Shown here: piece after piece, positions 1 through 5,690 of the stretch | Layout of the letters: every line of letters begins with the position of its first letter | How positions within the stretch are numbered: position 1 is the first letter of the stretch | NCBI GenBank assembly: GCA_030588285.1 | Contig: JAUUYK010000059.1 | Coordinates: forward strand, 1-6,521 | DNA from: Kiritimatiellales bacterium | Lineage (GTDB): Bacteria > Verrucomicrobiota > Kiritimatiellia > Kiritimatiellales > Pontiellaceae | Direction: 5' to 3' | Length of the DNA stretch: 6,521 nt | Made by a program: the position numbers and the translations under genes | The notes under the pieces: model-generated | The model's input: the letters and a program-made list of their open reading frames with translations, nothing else | What the model was told of the DNA's origin: nothing | The model's database searches: none

Positions 1-2335
1 CTTTGTCGTAGCCCTTGTCCAATAGGAATTTTCTAGCCGGAGTAGTGATCTTTAACTCAATATTTCGACCCAGCACTCGATTTTGAATATTAGCCAGCTC
101 CAGGTCGATAATGGTTTCAAGATCAATTCGAGTGAGTTCGCGGAAAACAATCATGTCGTCCAGCCGGTTTAATAATTCGGGTTTGAATGTTTTCTTGGCA
201 ATGGAAATCATCATCTCTTTGAGTTTCTGATAATTAACCTCTTCGTTGGATGGAGCAAATCCCAGTGCGCCGGCTTTTTTAATTTCGCTGGCTCCCAAGT
301 TTGACGTCATGATCACCACGGTATTTCGAAAATCGACACTACGCCCCAGGCTATCGGTCAAGCGCCCCTCTTCCATAATCTGAAGCAACATGTGCATGAC
401 ATCTGGATGTGCTTTTTCCACTTCATCGAATAGCACCACAGAATAGGGTCGACGGCGCACGCGCTCCGTTAATTGTCCGCCTTCTTCGTGGCCAACATAT
501 CCGGGAGGAGACCCGACCAACCGCGAGGCATTAAATTTCTCCATATATTCAGACATATCGATCTGAATGAATGATTCCGGGTCGTCGAACATGAAATTGG
601 CTAGCGTTTTGGCCAGTAATGTTTTTCCAACGCCGGTTGGGCCGAGGAAGATGAATGAACCGATCGGACGTTTTGGATCTTTTAGATCGGCACGGGAACG
701 ACGCAATGCCCGAGAAATAGCGCCTACTGCTTCTTGCTGACCGACCACCTGTTCACCAACCACTTCTTCAATACGAAGGAGGCGTTCCATCTCTTTTTCG
801 CCCATTTTCATGACCGGAATACCCGTCCATTTTGAGACGATGAGCATGATGTCCTCAGCGGTCACCACAGATCGATTTTCATCGCGTTGCTTACGCCATG
901 CATCCAGAAGCAGTTCCAATTTTTCTTTGGTCTGGCGTTCCTGGTCCCGAAAACTTGCTGCATCCTCGAATTTTTGTTCTTGGATGGCGTCATTTTTTTT
1001 CTTTTCAAAGGAATGGATGTCCTCTTCCAGTTGTTTTAATTCCGGCGGACGGCTCATGCTTCCGATTCGTGCGCGAGCTCCGGCCTCATCGATCAAATCA
1101 ATGGCTTTATCGGGGAGAAAACGATCGGGGAGATATCGGGAAGAACACCTCACGGCTTCTGTCAACGCCTCATCGGTAAACGTTGCATGGTGATGTTCTT
1201 CATATTTTACACGGAGCCCTTTCATAATTTCAATGGCTACTTCAACCGTTGGTTCTTTAACATTCACCACCTGGAAACGCCGCTCAAGTGCCGTATCTTT
1301 TTCGATGTATTTCCGATATTCTTTCAGCGTGGTTGCGCCAATGCATTGCAATTCTCCACGGGATAACGCCGGTTTAATAATATTTGCGGCATCCATTGTT
1401 CCTTCGGCTGATCCGGCTCCAACAATCGTATGCAATTCATCGAGGAAGAGGATGATATTTTTTTCTTTCCGGATTTCGTCCATCACGGCTTTGATGCGTT
1501 CTTCGAACTGGCCGCGGTATTTTGTTCCAGCAACCATCAAAGCAAGGTCGAGCGTGATGACTTTTTTATCCATCAAAAGGTCTGGCACACTTCCGTCCAT
1601 AATGATCTGGGCAAGACCTTCGGCAATGGCCGTTTTTCCGACTCCCGCTTCACCCAATAATACAGGGTTGTTTTTGGTGCGGCGGCAAAGGACTTGTATG
1701 ACCCGTTCGATTTCGTCTTTTCGTCCAATTACGGGGTCCAACTCGCCTTCTTTCGCCAGTTTGGTGAGATCGCGCCCAAATGTATTCAACGCGGGCGTTT
1801 TACTTTTTCCTTTCCCACGTTGCCGTTGCTGCGTTCCCTCCACTGCCGGTGCGCCACGATCTTCATCGTCTTCATACTCCCCTTCGGCGTTTGGATCATA
1901 ATCTGGATCGAGGGTTTTCATGATTTCGTAGCGAATTTCGTCGAGATCAACTCCGAGGTTTTCAAGTACGCGGGCTGCAATCCCCTCTCCTTCGCGTAGA
2001 AGGCCGAGTAGTACGTGCTCTGTTCCCACGTAACTGTGCCCCAACCCACGCGCTTCGCTGGCCGAAAGAGCGAGCACTTTTTTTGCGCGGGGCGTGAAAG
2101 GAATGTTACCAATGGTTTTGGTTTCAGGACCGGTTCCCACTGCTTTTTCAACTTCCAGTCGGACCGATGCTAAATCGATCCCCAACGTCTGAAGTGCATT
2201 TACAGCCACGCCGTGGCCTAACGCGATTAAACCCAGTAAAACATGTTCCGTTCCAACATAACCGTGGTTAAAGCGGTCGGCTTCTTTGCGGGCGAGTTGT
2301 AATACTTGCTGGGCTCGAGGTGTAAAATTATCCAT
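1..2335 (-). CDS. clpC: ATP-dependent Clp protease ATP-binding subunit ClpC (3' end cut by window edge)
   Basis: This is an Hsp100 AAA+ unfoldase that threads substrates, including phosphoarginine-marked proteins, into the ClpP protease in the cytoplasm. I translated 778 codons from the ATG at 2335 with no stop before the left edge, so only the last roughly 40-70 residues of a usual 810-850 residue ClpC are missing. Visible in order: two Clp N-terminal repeats (residues 1-65 and 79-142, each with a YVGTEHVLLGL motif), a charged linker (145-180), AAA1 with Walker A GEAGVGKT (228-235), pore loop KYRG (272-275) and Walker B ILFLDE (295-300), a short UVR-containing middle domain (about 430-480), then AAA2 with Walker A GPTGVGKT (565-572), GYVG pore loop (612-615) and Walker B VVLFDE (633-638). 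An LGF tripeptide at 691-693 fits the ClpP-docking loop. The short middle domain and that loop favour ClpC over ClpB. The start lies 10 bp after the mcsB stop, with a weak AGAAAG ribosome site in the gap. Confidence 0.97.
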   Translation of the reverse strand, partial: MDNFTPRAQQVLQLARKEADRFNHGYVGTEHVLLGLIALGHGVAVNALQTLGIDLASVRLEVEKAVGTGPETKTIGNIPFTPRAKKVLALSASEARGLGHSYVGTEHVLLGLLREGEGIAARVLENLGVDLDEIRYEIMKTLDPDYDPNAEGEYEDDEDRGAPAVEGTQQRQRGKGKSKTPALNTFGRDLTKLAKEGELDPVIGRKDEIERVIQVLCRRTKNNPVLLGEAGVGKTAIAEGLAQIIMDGSVPDLLMDKKVITLDLALMVAGTKYRGQFEERIKAVMDEIRKEKNIILFLDELHTIVGAGSAEGTMDAANIIKPALSRGELQCIGATTLKEYRKYIEKDTALERRFQVVNVKEPTVEVAIEIMKGLRVKYEEHHHATFTDEALTEAVRCSSRYLPDRFLPDKAIDLIDEAGARARIGSMSRPPELKQLEEDIHSFEKKKNDAIQEQKFEDAASFRDQERQTKEKLELLLDAWRKQRDENRSVVTAEDIMLIVSKWTGIPVMKMGEKEMERLLRIEEVVGEQVVGQQEAVGAISRALRRSRADLKDPKRPIGSFIFLGPTGVGKTLLAKTLANFMFDDPESFIQIDMSEYMEKFNASRLVGSPPGYVGHEEGGQLTERVRRRPYSVVLFDEVEKAHPDVMHMLLQIMEEGRLTDSLGRSVDFRNTVVIMTSNLGASEIKKAGALGFAPSNEEVNYQKLKEMMISIAKKTFKPELLNRLDDMIVFRELTRIDLETIIDLELANIQNRVLGRNIELKITTPARKFLLDKGYDK

Positions 2336-2345
2336 AGATCTTTCT

Positions 2346-3410
2346 CTAAATTAAACGGTTATGATCGGTCGCGCTTTTCAGATATTTACGCAACATTTCG
2401 GCACGAACAATGTCACGTTCTTCCGGTTCAAGTTCTTTGTTTTCCAATTTTTGGAGATGGGCGGGTTGAATGGAGATGAAAAGCATATCTAGTTGTCGAC
2501 GGGAAAACTCTGGGTTGAGCCCCATATCCAGTCCGAGCCTTAGGGTTGAGACGAGGTTCAGCGCTTCCCCGCTCGAAATTAATCGGGCGTGAGAGAGCGT
2601 TCCGAACGCTCGGGCTACGTGATCTTCTATCATGATCGATTTTTCATTCATTAATCGCATTCGGGCATTATTTTCATGCTCAATTAATTCCAGCACGATT
2701 TGCTCAAGATGCGCGATGATTTCGTCTTCCCGGCGACCGAGTGTGATCTGGTTGGAAACCTGAAACATGTTTCCTGCGGCTTCCGTGCCTTCGCCCCACA
2801 TACCGCGTACCGCTAAACCAATTTTTGAAATTCCGTTAATGACGGGATCCATTTCCTCCATCAACACCAGTCCGGGAAGGTGCAGCATTACTGATGCTCG
2901 CATTCCGGTTCCGACGTTGGATGGGCATGAGGTTAGATAGCCAAGTTTGGGAGAGAATGCATAGGTTAAGCTGGATTCTAATTCATCATCGATACGATCG
3001 GCAGCACGCCAGGCCCCTTGAAGATTTAAGCCGGACTGCAACGATTGGATACGAATATGATCCTCTTCATTAACCATAACCGACATGCATTCGTCGGGCG
3101 TCACAAACACGCCGCAACTATCATCCTGCAGGGCCATTTCCTGACTGATGAGATGACGTTCAAAAAGAATTTCTTTGTCGAGTTTCGCTGTTTCCTTCAT
3201 TCCCCAGCTAATAAAATTCGATTCCAAGGCATTAAAAATATCTACAGTTTGCTTCCAAACGGCACTATTTTGCTCTTCGCTTGCCCACCCTGGAAAGCTG
3301 TAGCTTTCTAGGTTGCGGGCTAATCGAATTCGGCTGCTAATGACCGGACCTTCATCAACTCCCGCTTCCAGCCAGCTTCCGTGTCGTTTAACCATATCAT
3401 CAAGCGTCAT
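2346..3410 (-). CDS. mcsB: Protein arginine kinase McsB
   Basis: McsB is a phosphagen-kinase-fold enzyme that phosphorylates arginine side chains of unfolded proteins, marking them for ClpCP. At 354 residues it is close to the Bacillus/Geobacillus enzymes (about 363). Visible family signatures are SSRIRLARN (residues 25-33, nucleotide-binding arginines), NEEDH (114-118, carrying the acidic residues expected for catalysis), TSCPSNVGTG with the conserved cysteine C162, and SNQITLG (219-225). The C-terminal RDIVRA (332-337) matches the RDxxRA pattern reported for the phosphoarginine-binding allosteric pocket, so the protein looks catalytically complete and self-regulated like its Firmicute relatives. 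The ATG overlaps the mcsA stop (ATGA) and has a strong ribosome site inside mcsA. Ordinary creatine or arginine kinases are an unlikely alternative because of the length, these motifs and the mcsA/clpC neighbours. Confidence 0.96.
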   Translation of the reverse strand: MTLDDMVKRHGSWLEAGVDEGPVISSRIRLARNLESYSFPGWASEEQNSAVWKQTVDIFNALESNFISWGMKETAKLDKEILFERHLISQEMALQDDSCGVFVTPDECMSVMVNEEDHIRIQSLQSGLNLQGAWRAADRIDDELESSLTYAFSPKLGYLTSCPSNVGTGMRASVMLHLPGLVLMEEMDPVINGISKIGLAVRGMWGEGTEAAGNMFQVSNQITLGRREDEIIAHLEQIVLELIEHENNARMRLMNEKSIMIEDHVARAFGTLSHARLISSGEALNLVSTLRLGLDMGLNPEFSRRQLDMLFISIQPAHLQKLENKELEPEERDIVRAEMLRKYLKSATDHNRLI

Positions 3411-3928
3411 GAAGCACCTCCGTCAGAGATATCGGTATCTTTTTCAAATGCGCGGATTTTATCGCGAAGACTAGCGGCCATTTCGTACTCTTCTTTTGCG
3501 ATCGCGGTTTCGATGTCTTTTTTTAAAGCGCCTATTTTTGCGGTAACCCGCGCCTCATTTCCCTGTCGAGCGGGAATTTTACCCACGTGCTGACGGCTAT
3601 GATGCATGGCTTGTGTCAAGGCACTCAGCTCCCCCATAAAAGCGTTGTAACATTCGGGACATCCTAGCCGCGCCCGTTTCTTGAATTCCGAGCGGGTCAT
3701 CTGGCACCGACTGCAACTCAGATCGAATTCGGTCAAATCGGGTTTAATACCGTGATCGATCGGTTGTCCCAACCCCAGCAAAACATCCGTAATGGAAATC
3801 GGGGAATTAAGATCAATTCCATTTTTCTGAGCGCACACCTGACAAAGGTTGAGTTTTTTAACCTTATTCTCGATTACTTGAGTCAGATGAATGGTTGCCT
3901 CTTTTTTTTGACAGCATTCACATTTCAT
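3407..3928 (-). CDS. mcsA: McsA, zinc-finger and UVR-domain activator of McsB
   Basis: McsA is the zinc-binding partner that stimulates McsB and helps couple it to ClpC. The 173-residue protein (B. subtilis McsA is about 185) has four cysteine pairs spaced as CxxC: C3/C6, C29/C32, C72/C75 and C90/C93, giving two treble-clef-like zinc sites. The sequence then passes through a polar stretch to a C-terminal UVR motif (about residues 131-165, with YEMAASLRDKI at its core), the short helical hairpin also found in UvrB/UvrC and in the ClpC middle domain. The ATG at 3928 is supported by an AGAGGA ribosome site 8 nt upstream and by the first CxxC starting at residue 3. It overlaps mcsB by 4 bp. Many genomes annotate such genes only as UvrB/UvrC motif-containing protein; the operon with mcsB and clpC decides for McsA. 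Confidence 0.93.
   Translation of the reverse strand: MKCECCQKKEATIHLTQVIENKVKKLNLCQVCAQKNGIDLNSPISITDVLLGLGQPIDHGIKPDLTEFDLSCSRCQMTRSEFKKRARLGCPECYNAFMGELSALTQAMHHSRQHVGKIPARQGNEARVTAKIGALKKDIETAIAKEEYEMAASLRDKIRAFEKDTDISDGGAS
3415..3421 (-). promoter_or_regulatory. Ribosome binding site of mcsB within the mcsA 3' end
   Basis: On the minus strand GGAGGTG lies 4 nt upstream of the mcsB ATG (3410), inside the last codons of mcsA. It is a near-consensus Shine-Dalgarno sequence. With the ATGA stop/start overlap it indicates translational coupling, which would keep activator and kinase in balanced amounts. Confidence 0.8.
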
Positions 3929-3936
3929 TAAAAAGG

Positions 3937-3942
3937 TCCTCT
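3937..3942 (-). promoter_or_regulatory. Ribosome binding site of mcsA
   Basis: AGAGGA on the minus strand sits 8 nt before the ATG at 3928. It supports that start, which also places the first zinc-binding cysteine at residue 3 as in other McsA proteins. Confidence 0.65.
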
Positions 3943-3962
3943 TTTTATATCAGACAGCAGGG

Positions 3963-3992
3963 AATATAATTCGTTAGGTTATTAAGTTCCAA
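3963..3992 (-). promoter_or_regulatory. Possible sigma-70-type promoter for mcsA-mcsB-clpC
   Basis: In the 102 bp between ilvE and mcsA the minus strand carries TTGGAA (3987-3992), an 18 bp spacer and TATATT (3963-3968), which would start a transcript with a leader of about 25-30 nt. A perfect TATAAT (3998-4003) lies further upstream but has no convincing -35 at normal spacing. Neither a CIRCE inverted repeat nor a CtsR direct repeat nor a sigma-32 type promoter is apparent. The gap also shows no clear terminator after ilvE, so read-through from ilvE is possible as well. AT-rich gaps give such matches by chance, hence low confidence. Confidence 0.35.
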
Positions 3993-4030
3993 ATCTCATT
4001 ATACCGCGTTGAGGAATGAAAACCCCGTAC

Positions 4031-4900
4031 TTAGGCAATCGGAGTGCCTTCAGTCAATACGCACTCGCGGTAAAGCTTGCTGAGTTCCGCCGTTATCGCT
4101 CCGGGTTTGCCCTCGCCGATTTCACGTTTATCGACATCAACTACCGAAATGATTTCCGCCGCGGTTCCGGTAAGGAAAACTTCATCGGCCACGTAGAGGT
4201 CATACCGCGCCATTGGTGTTTCTCGAACTTCATAACCGGCTGCTCGGGCAAGATCCATTACTTTATTGCGCGTTAATCCTTCCAGCGCTCCGCACGAACT
4301 TGGTGGTGTGGTGATCACTCCTTTTTTGACAACAAATACGTTGTCGCCCGATGCTTCCGCCACTTCGCCTTTGTGGTTCAGCATAAGACATTCCATGCAC
4401 CCGGCATTAATCGCTTCGATCTTGGCCATTACATTATTTAAATAGTTCAAACTTTTGATGCGTGGATTGATCGCCTCGGGATGATTACGAACGGTTCCAA
4501 CCGTAACAATTCGCAGTCCAGTTTCATACAGCTCCTGCGGATACAGTTGGATTTTTGCGGCAATAATGATGATTTGAGCCTTCTTGCATAAATACGGATT
4601 AAGGCCGAGCGTCCCTTTGCCGCGCGTAACCACCAGGCGGATATATCCATCGGCAATTTCATTCGCGATACAGGTTTCAATAACCGCTTTTGACATCGCT
4701 TCTTTTGTCATGGGGATATTTAGTGCGATGGCCTTGGCCGAATCGTATAAACGGTCAATATGCTCATCCAAAAGAAAAACGCGGTTATTATACGCCCGAA
4801 TTCCTTCAAAAACACCATCGCCATACAGTAATCCATGATCAAACACAGAAACCACCGCATCTTTTTCATCCACCAACTTATCACCTAAAAAAATCTTCAT
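4031..4900 (-). CDS. ilvE: Branched-chain amino acid aminotransferase (class IV PLP enzyme)
   Basis: The likely reaction is the reversible last step of leucine, isoleucine and valine synthesis, moving an amino group from glutamate to the branched-chain 2-oxo acids in the cytosol. The 289-residue length matches the short bacterial/archaeal IlvE group. Visible features: GVFEGIRAY (residues 29-37) typical of branched-chain enzymes, the PLP lysine K149 in RIKSLNYLNN, the cofactor-contacting glutamate E183 in EVAEASGDNVF, GLTRN (208-212) and the phosphate-cup GTAAEI (245-250). D-alanine aminotransferase and aminodeoxychorismate lyase share the fold, but the FEGIRAY and SLNYLNN motifs favour IlvE. 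The ATG at 4900 has GGAG 10 nt upstream (4911-4914). It stands between the lolD-like gene and mcsA with gaps on both sides, and no other branched-chain synthesis gene is in view, so its link to its neighbours appears positional only. Confidence 0.9.
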   Translation of the reverse strand: MKIFLGDKLVDEKDAVVSVFDHGLLYGDGVFEGIRAYNNRVFLLDEHIDRLYDSAKAIALNIPMTKEAMSKAVIETCIANEIADGYIRLVVTRGKGTLGLNPYLCKKAQIIIIAAKIQLYPQELYETGLRIVTVGTVRNHPEAINPRIKSLNYLNNVMAKIEAINAGCMECLMLNHKGEVAEASGDNVFVVKKGVITTPPSSCGALEGLTRNKVMDLARAAGYEVRETPMARYDLYVADEVFLTGTAAEIISVVDVDKREIGEGKPGAITAELSKLYRECVLTEGTPIA

Positions 4901-5021
4901 TTCTTCTTTTCTCCAAAATTTGAATCACAGATGAACTCGGATTGCTACAAAGCAACTCGCGTCCATTCCGGTTTAGCTTTCTTAAATTAATGATCGGGCC
5001 AATTCGAAGACCGGTTCTTTT
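4901..5021. other. Intergenic gap between the LolD-type gene and ilvE
   Basis: About 120 bp without a gene. It holds the ilvE ribosome site (GGAG at 4911-4914) and the imperfect palindrome listed separately. No convincing -35/-10 pair and no strong GC hairpin followed by a T-run could be found on the minus strand, so whether ilvE has its own promoter or is read from glmM-lolD is open. Confidence 0.5.
4930..4968. repeat. Imperfect palindrome, possible interspersed repeat copy
   Basis: The left arm (4930-4946) and right arm (4951-4968) are inverted copies matching at about 13 of 17 aligned positions around a 4 nt loop. The innermost arms, TTGCT and AGCAA, pair perfectly, and two of the mismatches are G-to-A type differences that could pair as G-U on one strand. 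The flanks (ATCACAGATGAAC on the left, CGTCCATTCCGG on the right) resemble a family of intergenic repeats that I recall from several environmental bacterial genomes, with phrases like CACAGATGAACACGGATT and GTCCATTCGTGG. No T-run follows, so it is a poor intrinsic terminator candidate. Confidence 0.5.
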
Positions 5022-5690
5022 TTAAATTAAACATCCATCTTTCAGGATTAGTTTCCGCGAACATCGCGAGGCCACTTCCTGACTATGAGTAACAAGCACA
5101 AGAGTATGCCTTCTCGCCGCGACCAGTTGAAACAAATAATTCAACACTTTTTCACCCGTTTTGGAGTCTAGATTTCCCGTTGGTTCATCGCAGAAAATGA
5201 TATCCGGCTCATTCATTAAAGCCCGTGCAATGGCCACGCGTTGCTGCTCTCCCCCCGATAATTCCTGAGGTCGATGTCCAACTCGATCCTCCAGCCCGAC
5301 TTCGATTAAAAGCTCTTTTGCGCGGGATTTTGCATCTATTTTCGAACGTTTCGCCATGGCCGGTAAGGCGACATTTTCAATGATATCAAGCTCGGGCAAT
5401 AGGTGAAACGATTGAAAAACAAACCCCACATTTTCGGCCCGAAAACGAGCGCGTCGCGCCGAAGACATGCCATAAACACTTTGTCCTTTAAACTTCACGA
5501 TTCCGGTTTTCGGATTATCCAGACCACCCAGCACGTGTAAAAAGGTACTTTTTCCCGATCCACTCTCGCCCATGATCGATAGGGTTTCCCCCTCTTTAAC
5601 GTCCACCGACACTCCTTTGAGTACCTCCAGCGTGGTTTTTCCAATCGTATACGATCGACCAATATTTTCTGATGTAAGAATGGCTTCCAT
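5022..5690 (-). CDS. lolD: ABC transporter ATP-binding protein, LolD/MacB family
   Basis: This is the ATPase of a type VII (MacB/LolCDE-like) ABC system, which in diderms releases lipoproteins from the inner membrane to LolA. The 222-residue single-domain protein carries all motor motifs: Walker [10 protein letters not shown] (41-49), Q-loop Q93 in [18 protein letters not shown], signature [15 protein letters not shown] (144-158), Walker [13 protein letters not shown] (164-175) and the H-loop H202. The FQxFHLLPxLxxxENV and EPTGNLD wording is typical of the LolD/MacB/FtsE group. The start ATG follows the glmM stop with no gap, with AAGGAG (5703-5708) upstream inside glmM. No LolC/LolE-type membrane protein is in the window, so the exact substrate is not provable here; FtsE or another MacB-type export ATPase remain alternatives. 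Confidence 0.8.
   Translation of the reverse strand: MEAILTSENIGRSYTIGKTTLEVLKGVSVDVKEGETLSIMGESGSGKSTFLHVLGGLDNPKTGIVKFKGQSVYGMSSARRARFRAENVGFVFQSFHLLPELDIIENVALPAMAKRSKIDAKSRAKELLIEVGLEDRVGHRPQELSGGEQQRVAIARALMNEPDIIFCDEPTGNLDSKTGEKVLNYLFQLVAARRHTLVLVTHSQEVASRCSRKLILKDGCLI

Noticed and set aside
1233..1901. Plus-strand open frame of 222 codons opposite clpC
   Set aside because: It is antisense to highly conserved ClpC AAA1 coding sequence and its translation is serine-rich low-complexity without any family motif. The same applies to the other plus-strand frames at 810-1193 and 1694-1999.
3961..3990. GGAA...TTCC inverted repeat as an operator before mcsA
   Set aside because: Only 4 bp of each arm match around a long spacer, which is expected by chance in AT-rich sequence, and it does not match CIRCE or the CtsR site.
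4016..4276. Plus-strand open frame of 86 codons opposite the ilvE 3' end
   Set aside because: It overlaps conserved IlvE coding sequence in antisense and shows no recognisable domain or convincing ribosome site.
4973..5021. Possible intrinsic terminator after the LolD-type gene
   Set aside because: Only a stem of about 4 bp with a G-U pair (GGTC with GGCC) can be drawn on the minus strand, and no T-run follows it.
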